Source: Algimonas ampicilliniresistens (GTDB lineage: Bacteria; Pseudomonadota; Alphaproteobacteria; Caulobacterales; Maricaulaceae). Taken from it: a DNA stretch of 64,000 bases. Shown in pieces: positions 17,128 to 26,443 of this stretch. Every line of letters begins with the position of its first letter. Position 1 is the stretch's first letter. Where the stretch lies: positions 682,001 through 746,000 of the forward strand of contig NZ_BSNK01000001.1 of the NCBI RefSeq assembly GCF_030159955.1, read 5' to 3'. The notes beneath the pieces are model-generated. The model was given only the letters and a program-made list of their open reading frames with translations. It searched no databases and was not told the origin of the DNA. The position numbers were made by a program, and so were the translations under genes.

Positions 17128-18600
17128 ATGCGTGCTGCCATACTTGCCGCCAGCCTTTGCCTGATCGCTTCTACAGCGACGGCGCAAACGGTCCCAACCA
17201 TTGAAGTTAAACGGTCTGGCCAGCCTGAGACCAACACGCCTCTGCGTGACGGAGGGCAGATTTTGACGTCTCGCGCCCGCGAAGCGGCGAATAACCTGTT
17301 TAACACACCGATTGCTGCGCTGCCGTCAATTGCAGATTTAGTCGAGCGGGTGAGCCAATCGACAGTGAATATCATCGTAACGACTGCGAGTGGTGAAATG
17401 GTTTCAGAGGGGCAGGGGTCAGGGTTTGTCATCAGCCCTGAGCGCGAAGTTGTGACCAATTATCACGTTATCGAAGGGGGGCAGACGATTGAAATTGAAT
17501 TCAATGACGGTCGGCGTTTCCCTGCTGAGATCATTGGGACGGATGAAGAAACCGATCTCGCTCTATTGACCTTCGCATCGACCGAGCCTGTTCCACATGT
17601 GTTATTCCATCAAGGCGACGACACAAGGATTGGCGATTGGGTCGTTGCGATTGGGAATCCGTTCGGGATTGGTCAATCGACATCACTCGGCGTGATTTCA
17701 GCTATTGGGCGTAAGCGGGTCGATAGCGGATCTTATGTCGATTACATTCAGACGGATGCAACGATTAACCGGGGTAATTCGGGTGGTCCTCTATTCAATC
17801 TCAATGGTGATGTGATTGGCGTCAACTCAGCCATTTATTCACCAACCGGGGCCTCGGTCGGAATTGCGTTCGTCATTCCGCACCAGACCGCTGAAACGGT
17901 TGTGACCGCTATTCGTAATAATGGACGCGTGCGTCGCGGTTATTTGGGCGCCGGTCTAAGGGATGCTGTTTACGAAATGGATGGTCGTCCGGGAATTCTG
18001 AAGTCCGGTGCGATGGTCAATAGCCTACTGCCGGGAAGCCCCGCAGAGGTTTACGGGCTGGAAATTGATGACATTATCCTGCGTATCAACGACACGCCCG
18101 TGCGTAATTCCGTTGAAGCGACGCGGGCCATTGGCAGACTGGATCCCGGTGATGTGGCCACCTTCATTTATGAACGGTTGGAGGAACCTTACTCTATCCA
18201 AGTGTCTATCGGTGAACGGCCCGAAAAGTCAGAAGTAGACCGCGCTGCCGCCATTAGCCGTGGCTTGCCACCGCCACCGCCGAAGGCTGACCCCCATGCC
18301 CGCATCAATATTGATACAGGTGTGCATGTGCTTGATATCTCTGCCGAATTCCGCACAGCCATTGGCATGCGGTCTGATCAGGTCGGGGTATATGTTGAAA
18401 GCGTCGAACCGGGATCGTCTGCCGAATCGGCTGGGTTTAAGATCGGGCAGGTCCTGCTCGAAGCTGATGGAATCCCAATCGCTGAGGTCGCTAAGTGGAA
18501 GTCGATGATATTGAACGCCAAACTGGATAAACAGCGTAATATCAAAATCCGGCTTCGCCTAAAGGCCGGCGGAGAAACAACGCTGTCCCTACCGCTTTAA
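17128..18600 (+). CDS. HtrA/Deg periplasmic serine protease
   Basis: A 490-residue Deg protease that degrades misfolded envelope proteins. The signal peptide ends near residue 20 (TATAQ). The catalytic triad is H113 (NYHVIEG), D143 (TDLALL) and S218 (RGNSGGPL). Two PDZ domains follow at about 280-365 and 395-485, separated by a PPPPP linker. TTG 17116 is possible, but GGAG at 17117-17120 points to ATG 17128. It lies between two two-component systems, which is consistent with envelope-stress control, an inference. Confidence 0.93.
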   Translation: MRAAILAASLCLIASTATAQTVPTIEVKRSGQPETNTPLRDGGQILTSRAREAANNLFNTPIAALPSIADLVERVSQSTVNIIVTTASGEMVSEGQGSGFVISPEREVVTNYHVIEGGQTIEIEFNDGRRFPAEIIGTDEETDLALLTFASTEPVPHVLFHQGDDTRIGDWVVAIGNPFGIGQSTSLGVISAIGRKRVDSGSYVDYIQTDATINRGNSGGPLFNLNGDVIGVNSAIYSPTGASVGIAFVIPHQTAETVVTAIRNNGRVRRGYLGAGLRDAVYEMDGRPGILKSGAMVNSLLPGSPAEVYGLEIDDIILRINDTPVRNSVEATRAIGRLDPGDVATFIYERLEEPYSIQVSIGERPEKSEVDRAAAISRGLPPPPPKADPHARINIDTGVHVLDISAEFRTAIGMRSDQVGVYVESVEPGSSAESAGFKIGQVLLEADGIPIAEVAKWKSMILNAKLDKQRNIKIRLRLKAGGETTLSLPL

Positions 18601-18610
18601 GTCTGGCCTT

Positions 18611-18627
18611 TGCCAAAGAGCTTGGCA
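18611..18627 (+). other. Short hairpin after the HtrA gene
   Basis: Arms TGCCAA and TTGGCA enclose a five-base loop, 11 bases after the HtrA stop. No T-run follows, so it is at best a weak terminator or a 3'-end protecting hairpin. The rest of the 114-base gap carries two copies of CTGTAAC, at 18634 and 18677, ahead of the next regulator gene. Confidence 0.35.
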
Positions 18628-18714
18628 CGCGCACTGTAACCTTACCGAATGGTCGTTATCTTTCCTGATCGTCTGCCTGTAACTATATGGACAGAGCATT
18701 ACGGAGAGACGTTG

Positions 18715-19386
18715 ATGAAAATTCTAGTTGTCGAAGATGACGAAGTAGCCGCTGAGTATGTCAAAAAGGGTTTGTCCGAAGCCGGACATGTCGTTGACCT
18801 TGCCGCAGATGGCGATACCGCGCTAGAGATGGCCGGGGCCGCTGACTATGACGCGGTGATCCTTGACCGCATGTTGCCTAAACGCGACGGGCTCGAAGTT
18901 CTCTCCAATATGCGCGAGAACGGGAATGCGACTCCGGTCCTGATCCTGTCTGCCTTGGGCGAAACGGACCATAAGGTCGAAGGGCTTCGGGCGGGTGGCG
19001 ACGATTATCTCGCCAAACCCTATTCTTTCACTGAGTTACTGGCCCGAGTCGAGGCGATCGGTCGACGGTCAGACCCAACCGCCGCCGTCACCAAGTTGAA
19101 AGTCGGCGATCTTGAAATGGACCTCTTGGCGCGGACGGTGCGTCGGGCAGGGCAGAAAGTTCTGCTTCAGCCTCGCGAGTTTCGTTTGCTGGAATGTTTG
19201 ATGCGCAATGCAGGGCGGGTTGTAACCCGGACGATGTTACTCGAAAAAGTCTGGGACTATCATTTTGACCCCCAGACCAATGTTATCGACGTTCATATTT
19301 CGCGTTTGCGTGGCAAGATCGACAAAGAGTTCGAAACACCCCTGCTGCACACGGTTCGCGGCGCGGGTTACCGCCTGCAGCCCTGA
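18715..19386 (+). CDS. OmpR-family response regulator (second system)
   Basis: A 223-residue regulator with acidic pocket E7-D8-D9, phospho-acceptor D51 (ILDRMLPKRDG), the LAKPYSF lysine and a C-terminal winged helix ending in VIDVHISRLRGKID and TVRGAGYRL. It resembles CopR/QseB-type regulators. ATG 18715 with ACGGAGAG upstream is chosen over the longer frame from 18649. The stop touches the kinase gene, so the two are translationally linked. Confidence 0.93.
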   Translation: MKILVVEDDEVAAEYVKKGLSEAGHVVDLAADGDTALEMAGAADYDAVILDRMLPKRDGLEVLSNMRENGNATPVLILSALGETDHKVEGLRAGGDDYLAKPYSFTELLARVEAIGRRSDPTAAVTKLKVGDLEMDLLARTVRRAGQKVLLQPREFRLLECLMRNAGRVVTRTMLLEKVWDYHFDPQTNVIDVHISRLRGKIDKEFETPLLHTVRGAGYRLQP

Positions 19387-21093
19387 TTGAACGCGACCGC
19401 AAAACACAAAGACGCTCAGCCTCTCGGTGATCTCGCCGAGACGCTTTCACGTCTTCTGAAGAATACGGTGTTCCGACTCTCGCTAGTCGGAGCAGTGCTA
19501 TTCGGGGGTTCGCTGCTGGTCGCTCAACTGATCGTTTATGATACGATCGTGTCGTCTGAATTGAGACGCATTGAAGAAGGCTTGAAGAATGAGCTTTCTG
19601 AACTGGAAGTTATCTTCCAAAGCGGCGGCGATGCCGAGTTACTGGCTGCACAGCAATCCGGCATTCTTCCGCAAAACGCGTCCGATATCAATTTGGAGCA
19701 AGTTGCCCTCGCGCGGGCCATATTTGATGCTGGTGCTCGGGAGCGGACGTCCCGTTATGTGACATTGCGCGATGTTTCGCCCGACATCTATTCGATGTTT
19801 GTCTTCAAAGGCGCGGCTGTCGGTAAGCTTGTTACTGAGGACATCCAGACCCTTGGTATGGCGTCTAAAGATCTTCCTCAGTTTGATCGTTCCTCATCCC
19901 TCATCTGGGAAAAGGCCATTGCGACGGTTGAAAACCCTGAAACAGGAGATGTGGAAGAGCGGCGTATCAGTGCGGTGGGTCTCGTTATTGGAAAAGAAGG
20001 CCAGATAGACGAACCTCCGGACGGTGTATTGTTCGTCGGTCGTGACGTTGAAAATATCATGCGCACGGGTGAGCGCATGAGGTCGGCCATGACGACGTCG
20101 TCACTTATCGCCTTATTTCTTGGTATTCTCTCGTCAATTTTTGTCGCGCGTCGGTTCGCTCGCCGCGTCGATAGCCTTAATCAACTCGCCAATGATGTGC
20201 AGGCGGGTCATCTGGATCGTCGAGCGCCGCGAAACTATTCCGAAGATGAAATGGATCGTCTGGCCGAGCATCTGAACGGGATGCTCGATCACATCGACAG
20301 GCTGATGAAAGCCATGCGTTATGCCGGAGACTCGGTCGCACATGATCTCCGGACGCCTTTGACACGGTTGCGGACGCGGCTGGAAACGGCCGCCGTCGAG
20401 GCCGGTGATAAACCAGAAGCCGACGTGCTTTACGCAGCGGCGTCAGATGCGGATCAATTACTAAAGACATTTGACTCTGTCTTGCGGATTGCCCGGCTTG
20501 AAGCGGGTGAGCGGCGCGAGTTGCTTAAACCTCTCGACCCCAAACCGATACTTGACGATCTGGCCGAGCTTTACGAGCCAGCTTGCGACGATGTTGGGAT
20601 TACCTTCACCCACCATATTGATAAAGGTTTGATGATCATGGCGGATCGAGGATTACTCTCCCAAGCCGTATCAAATCTTGTCGAGAATGCGATCAAATAC
20701 ACGCCGGTCGACATGGACGGCGAAGCCGGCAGCGGCCGCATCCACTTATCAGCGAAGAAGAGCCCGCGGGGTCGGGTTCGGATCGCAGTTGCGGATGATG
20801 GCCCCGGCATTCCGAAATTTGATCGGGAGCGCGTCAAAGAGCGTTTCGTTCGACTGGATAAGAGCCGCACAAAGCCGGGCTCTGGTCTTGGATTAGCGCT
20901 TGTTGATGCAGTCGCTGAATTACACCAAGCGGAGCTCATCATGGATGACGGGCTGGGAGCAGACGCCGTGATCGCTGGGCAGGATGATCATGAAGGGCGC
21001 CCGGGGCTGAAAGTCGAACTGGTCTTTCCGCGCGTTAAGGCCAGAAAAGCCGATCCTGAAGCCACTACAGCTCAGACCGATAAACTTACCTAA
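19387..21093 (+). CDS. Sensor histidine kinase partnering the second regulator
   Basis: A 568-residue membrane kinase. TM1 is at about residues 30-55, a periplasmic sensor of about 180 residues follows, then TM2 near 240-258, HAMP, phospho-histidine H319 (VAHDLRTPLTRLR) and an ATPase domain (NLVENAIKYTP, ADDGPGIPK, GSGLGLALV). The proposed start is TTG 19387, directly after the regulator's TGA, with no clear ribosome binding site. The stop overlaps the minus-strand kinase stop by 4 bases, leaving no room for a terminator. Confidence 0.88.
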   Translation: MNATAKHKDAQPLGDLAETLSRLLKNTVFRLSLVGAVLFGGSLLVAQLIVYDTIVSSELRRIEEGLKNELSELEVIFQSGGDAELLAAQQSGILPQNASDINLEQVALARAIFDAGARERTSRYVTLRDVSPDIYSMFVFKGAAVGKLVTEDIQTLGMASKDLPQFDRSSSLIWEKAIATVENPETGDVEERRISAVGLVIGKEGQIDEPPDGVLFVGRDVENIMRTGERMRSAMTTSSLIALFLGILSSIFVARRFARRVDSLNQLANDVQAGHLDRRAPRNYSEDEMDRLAEHLNGMLDHIDRLMKAMRYAGDSVAHDLRTPLTRLRTRLETAAVEAGDKPEADVLYAAASDADQLLKTFDSVLRIARLEAGERRELLKPLDPKPILDDLAELYEPACDDVGITFTHHIDKGLMIMADRGLLSQAVSNLVENAIKYTPVDMDGEAGSGRIHLSAKKSPRGRVRIAVADDGPGIPKFDRERVKERFVRLDKSRTKPGSGLGLALVDAVAELHQAELIMDDGLGADAVIAGQDDHEGRPGLKVELVFPRVKARKADPEATTAQTDKLT

Positions 21094-24000
21094 GCGACCG
21101 ACGCCGCCTCCGTAGGTTCGCGGTCGCCTTGACCAAGAACATTGGCGATGTCTTGGGCGAGGCGGGTGATCTCATCGCCAACCTCAGTCGTTTCAACCTC
21201 GACAGCTTTCGCGACAGGGGTGTTCGGTAAGGTGAAGGTTACTGTTGTGCCTTCGCCGAGTGTTGAAGCAATGCTCAAATTGCCACCATGTAATTCCACC
21301 AACGATTTGGAGAGCGCCAGACCGAGGCCCGTCCCTTCATGTTTGCGCGAGTGTTGGCTGTCGATTTGTTCAAATGGCTGCGCCAATCGGGCGATGTCTT
21401 TTTCGGAAATACCAATCCCTGTATCGATGACATGGACAATGATGCCACTCGATTTGGGTTCCACCTTCAACGTTACGGTTCCGCCTTCAGGCGTGAACTT
21501 GATGGCATTGGTCGCAAGGTTGAGCAGAACCTGTTTAACTGCACGTGGATCAGCTTGAATGTCTTGCGCGTCAATCTCGTCATTGACGAGCTTTAAGCGA
21601 TTTTCGTCAGCGCGACCCCGAACCATACGAAGAACTTGGGTAATTATGTCCGCGATTGAGAGCGATTCAACATTAAGCGTCATCTTCCCTGCCTCAATCT
21701 TCGACATATCGAGAATATCGTTGATCAGAGATAGGAGATGTTGCCCAGAGAACAGGATGTCAGAGATATATTCGCGGTAACGCGGGTCGCCGAGCGGACC
21801 GAACATCTCTTTCTTCATAATGTCGGAAAAGCCGTTGATCGCATTCAGCGGTGTGCGCAGCTCGTGGCTCATATTCGCCAAGAATTCGGACTTGGATTGA
21901 TTAGCTTCCTCGGCGCGGATTTTTTCCTGCTCATAGTTCTCCGCGAGTTCGACAATCCGGGTTTGTGACTCCCGTAAAATATTGATGGTCGATTGCAGGC
22001 GGTCGCGATTGGCTTCCAATTCGGTTTCGCGCGCGCGGATCCCCGTTACATCAGTGCCGATTGATACACGCCCGCCGTCGACAGTCTGTGTCTCTAAATA
22101 ACGCAGCCAGCGTCCATCTTTCAGCTGGATTTCCCGTCCCGTTCCGTCTTCGAGATCAGAAATGCTTTCGATCACCTGATCGGAATAATGCTCGATAACG
22201 GAATATTCCATGCCTGGCTGGAGATTGCCGGCTTCAAACCCAAAAAAGTCTTCAAATTTTCGGTTCCATAGCACCAATCGCCCCAGCTGATCCCAGATGA
22301 CGAAACTATCGTTCATAGACCGAAGCGCATCATAGAGGCGCGCTTCCGCTGCCTTGAGCCGGGTCTGCGTGCCGCGGGCTTCCGTCACGTCGATGGACAT
22401 GCCGATGATGACCTTGGCCTGATCATAGCCACGCGTCGACGGCACCCCCCGACAGGCCACGATCAGAGGCAATTGCGCCAAGGATAATTCCATGTCGAAG
22501 GCACCCGTGACATGGGCGCGTCTGATGGTGTTGTAGAGTTTGTCGCGATCGTTCCCTTCAAATATCGCTAGGAATTGTGGCAAAGAGATCGTCTTATCTT
22601 CGTCGCCCAGACCCATCATTCTGGCGAGTGATTTGCTGAGATAAGCCGTATTGCGTGTCAGATCGATTTCCCAGATGCCGCCGCCTGATCCTTCGACCGC
22701 GGCCTGGTAACGCTGGCGCGCAACTTCATCTTCACTATTTCTAACCTTGAGCGCCCGCATCTGCCGGACAAGTTGATAGGCTAGCACCCAGCCTAACCAG
22801 ACTAAGCCGGCAAACAACAAGCCGAACATAATAATATTCTGGGTCAGGAAGCTCGGCATGGAGCGATCGCGACGGTCGATCAAGAACATGGATCCGCCGG
22901 ATTTTGGCACAGGGGCCGCGCCTAGCCAGACGGGCGTTCCGCCCGCTTCTGTTCGGATCAACTCCGTTTTATTAAGCTGTGCCAGCGTATTCATCCGCGC
23001 TGGCGTGAGTTCAAAATGGGAATAAGCTCCGATCTTGCCAATATTAGACGGCGCGTCGATCAGACGGCCATTCGATAGAACCAATGCATTGTCGGGTCCG
23101 CCAGTGCCCGCCAGAGCGCCAGACTGTAGCGCTGCGAGTAGGTAAATATCCTGCACGCGCTGAACAATCACAGGAGTGGTTTCGCCAGTCTCAGGTTGGA
23201 TCAAGGAGGCGATGCGAATATGTCCATCGCCAATCCCGCTCAGATCAATCTGTGACAAAGCAAGGCCAGCATTATCTGTCTCGGCAAGAACCTCACCTTG
23301 GCCGTTGAGGACGGCGATACCCACAACCTTATCGGACCGCCGAGCCAAGGGGGCAATAATCGAGGGGTCTCTGGAAACAGATAGAGACAGGCTCATCAAA
23401 GCCGTTTGCGCGTCAATAGCCTCTGAAACGCTCCGGGCCCGAATTTCGAGATCAGAGGTAAAGGCGCTCATAGTGGTTTGTGTGTGCCGACTATAATCGC
23501 CGACCGTCTTGGTTGTGAACAAGATCGCGAACAGTGCGACGAATGCTAGCGACGCAAGAATGATACGACGTACGCCCTGTACGCCGCTGATGCGGTTGGA
23601 GATACGGTTCATAAGTGCGGTTTCGGACTGATCCCTAGGAGTTTGCACAGGCTGCTGAGCGGGAACAGGCAGTTGAACGGGTGGCGGTGCCATAACAGCG
23701 CCAGCATGTGGAGCGGGCGGTGGGGTTGGTCCCATCCCAACACGTGATCTTAGCGGAGTGATTGCGTCGGGATGTTGAGGCGCATGAGCGGCCGCTCTAA
23801 GCGGGGTCTCCGTGGTCGGACCCGGCGGTTCGGTGCCAGGCTGGGCTAAAGGCATAGGTGGCAGGTTAGGCTGTGGCACCTGTGAGTGTCCGCCAGAAGG
23901 CGCGTACGCCCGGGGCGTGTACGGCTGTGCTTGAGCGGGGGGTTGAAGTTGGCTCGGATTTCTAGGCTGATATTCTACCGGACCAGAATTGGCGGGTGCG

Positions 24001-24131
24001 TCGCTGGAAGCACCGGGCATAGGATAAGGCTGCGATGGCGCAGGTCGTTGGTCTTGCACCGGGTGTGGGGGTGCGGACGCATTGGGATGTGAGCGGTTCG
24101 CCACCATGTCAGAATGCAGTCGGCCTCCCAT
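21090..24131 (-). CDS. PleC/DivJ/PdhS-type PAS sensor histidine kinase with proline-rich N-terminus
   Basis: A 1013-residue kinase. Residues 1 to about 180 are Pro/Gln-rich and likely disordered. TM1 follows near 195-215, then an extracytoplasmic sensor, TM2 near 435-455 and two or three PAS regions. The dimerisation domain has H756 in NMSHELRTPLNAINGF and FGPLGDPRYREYISDI, and the ATPase part has NLATNAIKFTP. That block is the signature of the alphaproteobacterial PleC/DivJ/PdhS group, whose target is DivK and, in some members, PleD. No receiver domain is fused. Which orthologue this is cannot be settled by eye; the membrane layout favours PleC. Confidence 0.85.
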   Translation of the reverse strand: MGGRLHSDMVANRSHPNASAPPHPVQDQRPAPSQPYPMPGASSDAPANSGPVEYQPRNPSQLQPPAQAQPYTPRAYAPSGGHSQVPQPNLPPMPLAQPGTEPPGPTTETPLRAAAHAPQHPDAITPLRSRVGMGPTPPPAPHAGAVMAPPPVQLPVPAQQPVQTPRDQSETALMNRISNRISGVQGVRRIILASLAFVALFAILFTTKTVGDYSRHTQTTMSAFTSDLEIRARSVSEAIDAQTALMSLSLSVSRDPSIIAPLARRSDKVVGIAVLNGQGEVLAETDNAGLALSQIDLSGIGDGHIRIASLIQPETGETTPVIVQRVQDIYLLAALQSGALAGTGGPDNALVLSNGRLIDAPSNIGKIGAYSHFELTPARMNTLAQLNKTELIRTEAGGTPVWLGAAPVPKSGGSMFLIDRRDRSMPSFLTQNIIMFGLLFAGLVWLGWVLAYQLVRQMRALKVRNSEDEVARQRYQAAVEGSGGGIWEIDLTRNTAYLSKSLARMMGLGDEDKTISLPQFLAIFEGNDRDKLYNTIRRAHVTGAFDMELSLAQLPLIVACRGVPSTRGYDQAKVIIGMSIDVTEARGTQTRLKAAEARLYDALRSMNDSFVIWDQLGRLVLWNRKFEDFFGFEAGNLQPGMEYSVIEHYSDQVIESISDLEDGTGREIQLKDGRWLRYLETQTVDGGRVSIGTDVTGIRARETELEANRDRLQSTINILRESQTRIVELAENYEQEKIRAEEANQSKSEFLANMSHELRTPLNAINGFSDIMKKEMFGPLGDPRYREYISDILFSGQHLLSLINDILDMSKIEAGKMTLNVESLSIADIITQVLRMVRGRADENRLKLVNDEIDAQDIQADPRAVKQVLLNLATNAIKFTPEGGTVTLKVEPKSSGIIVHVIDTGIGISEKDIARLAQPFEQIDSQHSRKHEGTGLGLALSKSLVELHGGNLSIASTLGEGTTVTFTLPNTPVAKAVEVETTEVGDEITRLAQDIANVLGQGDREPTEAASVA

Positions 24132-24231
24132 TCCGAATCACCCTTGAATGGGTAACGGGCAGCTACCGGACTGTCGAACCAAATTAGGGTTAACAGTCCG
24201 GTAATAAAAGGAAATTTCGTCTGTATATCGG

Positions 24232-24966
24232 CTATTTGATGCGGGTTTCGACTTCCGGCTTACCGAGAGCATAACCCTGCGCGGCATCGATCCCAAGACG
24301 ACGCACGAAATCGAGTAATTCGACGGTCTCGATTCCTTCGGCGATGAAGCGCACATCAAGCGGTTCGCGAAGGGTCAACAAAGCCTGCAAAATGGCTCGG
24401 TCTCTCACATTATTGAAGGCCGCCGCAACAAATCCACCATCGATCTTCAACCAATTTGCCGGGAGGGCGCGCAGGTAGCGGATTGAAGCCGCGCCAGCGC
24501 CAACATCGTCAAGGCAGACCGGATGTCCCCGCGATTTAAGTTCAGTGAGCAGGCTTTCCGCTAGCTCGATATTATCCATGTCCCAGCTTTCGGTCAGCTC
24601 AATGACAAGTCGGGTGGGCGAGGCGTGAAGCGCTGTTAGGCAGGCTAAGACAGACGGTTTGAAGGTTTCTTTATCGACCGACGCCCCGGATAGGTTGATC
24701 GCTATGCCAGGACCGTCAGGGTCCGCGTTGAGGACTAGAATGGCTTGAGCCAACATTGATAAATCAAGGTCCCGAATGACTCCTGAAATTTCGGCCGGGC
24801 GGATTACGCCTTCCGTTCCTTGACCCGCGAAACGGACTAACCATTCATAATGATGGATATGACCGTCCGTCAGATCGACGATCGGCTGGCGCATCACTTT
24901 GTAGCGCTGTTCCGACACATGTTCGCGAAAGCCAGCGGCCGTAAGGACGTTACTCAGATTCGTCAT
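24232..24966 (-). CDS. EAL-domain protein (cyclic-di-GMP phosphodiesterase-like)
   Basis: A 244-residue single-domain protein. The signature motif is degenerate (EWLVR instead of EALLR), and DDFG has become DDVG. However, the metal and catalytic residues seem present: the E of EWL, N in INLSG, E in ELTES, the DD pair, K in LKIDG, E in AEGIET and Q in AQGYALG. It may hydrolyse or only bind c-di-GMP. It lies 100 bases upstream of the PleC-like kinase on the same strand, suggesting a shared cell-cycle or motility role. Confidence 0.87.
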   Translation of the reverse strand: MTNLSNVLTAAGFREHVSEQRYKVMRQPIVDLTDGHIHHYEWLVRFAGQGTEGVIRPAEISGVIRDLDLSMLAQAILVLNADPDGPGIAINLSGASVDKETFKPSVLACLTALHASPTRLVIELTESWDMDNIELAESLLTELKSRGHPVCLDDVGAGAASIRYLRALPANWLKIDGGFVAAAFNNVRDRAILQALLTLREPLDVRFIAEGIETVELLDFVRRLGIDAAQGYALGKPEVETRIK

Positions 24967-25072
24967 GGGCCCGGAAGCCTTTGGTTGTTTATAAAATACG
25001 GCATAGATTTAGGGAGGGTAAGTAGCACGCTGGCCCTAATAAATCGTGTCGATTGGGTCGTTTTGAATTAAT

Positions 25073-25090
25073 CAATCTACGACTAGATTG
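25073..25090. promoter_or_regulatory. Inverted repeat between the EAL and AraC genes
   Basis: Perfect 7-base arms CAATCTA and TAGATTG separated by CGAC lie in the 204-base divergent intergenic region, about 80 bases before the AraC-type gene and 107 before the EAL gene. It is a candidate operator. No T-run follows it, and it is too far from any gene end to be a normal terminator. Confidence 0.45.
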
Positions 25091-25170
25091 TTATGGCGGC
25101 TGAGCTCTGCCATGTGCGCGGAAATCACGAAATGCTCCGGCCTGAGTGAGCGCGATGAGCAGGAGACAAG

Positions 25171-26316
25171 ATGTTTGATCAGGCGTTGGCCATAATCTCC
25201 ATTCTCATCTGCTTCATGTGCGTCGTGCTGGCGGCATTTCTTATAGCCGTTCCGACCGAGAGAAAGCTGCCCAATTGGCTGTTCGCCATCTTTCTCATTC
25301 TGACGGCGATGGATGTCAGCGCTTGGATAGTGATGGGGAGCGACCTGGCGGGATCGTGGCCCGATGCCGCTCGGTCCTCACTCGGAGCGTTGCAAATGCC
25401 AGTGTTTGTTGGGTTCTTTGTGACCAGTCTTTATTCCAATGTAAGACTGAAGTGGCGCGATTGTGTGCACATGGTGCCGTTTCTCGTGATGCTGTTGCTG
25501 ACCTTACCGGGCGAGCAATTGCCATGGGCAATAGATGAAACGGTAGTCTCGCCTGATAGCCGAACACTTTACATGACGCAGACTGAGTTAGTCTTCGGGC
25601 TGATCGTCTCACACGTTCAGTATTATACATATATCGCCGCAGTGATCGTTATCCTCCTTCGCTTCAGATCCCGATTTCAACAGATGTTTGCGGATAGTCG
25701 ATCAGAGGTTTTCAGATGGCTGTCGCAGCTTCTGATCGTATCGATTTATGCACATACGTTGACGCTTGTGCGCAGTTTCGTCTCATTTGGAACCATGACC
25801 AGCTTGTTTCAGGGGTTGCAGCTTTCAGGCGCCCTGATCGTTCTGTCTGTTGTGACTTGGGTGACGCTGAAGGCTCTGCTTCATCCTGAAATCTTCCGAG
25901 GCATTGACGGTACTTCGTCCATTCCGCTGAAGCGTGAAGCGAAACCAACCTCCGACACACGGTCAATAAGTGCCGAAAAGAAACGGTTGGTGACACATAT
26001 GGATGGGACTCGCCCTTATCTCGATCCTGAATTGAATCTCAAAACCCTAGCGGATCAAATGGCGTTTACACCACGGGAGCTGTCGGAACTGATCAATCTC
26101 GAATTCGGTGTGCATTTCTTTGATTTCGTCAACGGCTACCGGGTCGACACAGCCAAAGTGATGTTGACTGACCAGCCAGAACGTACGGTCTTGGATGTGC
26201 TTTATGCCGTTGGGTTCAATTCAAAATCGTCATTCAATACGGCCTTCAAAAAGCGCACTCATATGACGCCTAGCGCATTTCGGAAGTCGAGAGATCTGGC
26301 TCGATCGATGGCGTAA
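25171..26316 (+). CDS. Membrane-anchored AraC-family regulator
   Basis: A 381-residue protein. The first ~240 residues carry about seven hydrophobic segments. A short linker leads to a C-terminal AraC DNA-binding domain (about 280-378) with two helix-turn-helix units: LKTLADQMAFTPRELSELIN, and TVLDVLYAVGFNSKSSFNTAFKK followed by MTPSAFRKS. AGGAGACAAG precedes the ATG. A regulator tethered to the membrane suggests direct sensing of an envelope or lipid signal. The serine hydrolase gene 127 bases downstream is a plausible target. Confidence 0.88.
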   Translation: MFDQALAIISILICFMCVVLAAFLIAVPTERKLPNWLFAIFLILTAMDVSAWIVMGSDLAGSWPDAARSSLGALQMPVFVGFFVTSLYSNVRLKWRDCVHMVPFLVMLLLTLPGEQLPWAIDETVVSPDSRTLYMTQTELVFGLIVSHVQYYTYIAAVIVILLRFRSRFQQMFADSRSEVFRWLSQLLIVSIYAHTLTLVRSFVSFGTMTSLFQGLQLSGALIVLSVVTWVTLKALLHPEIFRGIDGTSSIPLKREAKPTSDTRSISAEKKRLVTHMDGTRPYLDPELNLKTLADQMAFTPRELSELINLEFGVHFFDFVNGYRVDTAKVMLTDQPERTVLDVLYAVGFNSKSSFNTAFKKRTHMTPSAFRKSRDLARSMA

Positions 26317-26443
26317 TGAGGTTGAAGTCCGTGGACGATGGAATGAACTAACGCGTCAAAAAGGTTCGATTTCGCGTAGTCGGTCGCGTTTCAGGCCAGA
26401 ATAAGCTCCTTGGCATGGTCAGTTCCATTTCAAGGATGTCCCC

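Noticed and set aside
18623-18640. Sigma-54 promoter before the second response regulator
   Set aside because: TGGCACG is present, but no TTGC follows at the required spacing.
26317-26443. tRNA suggested by GGTTCGATTT
   Set aside because: No acceptor stem or anticodon arm can be folded around it.
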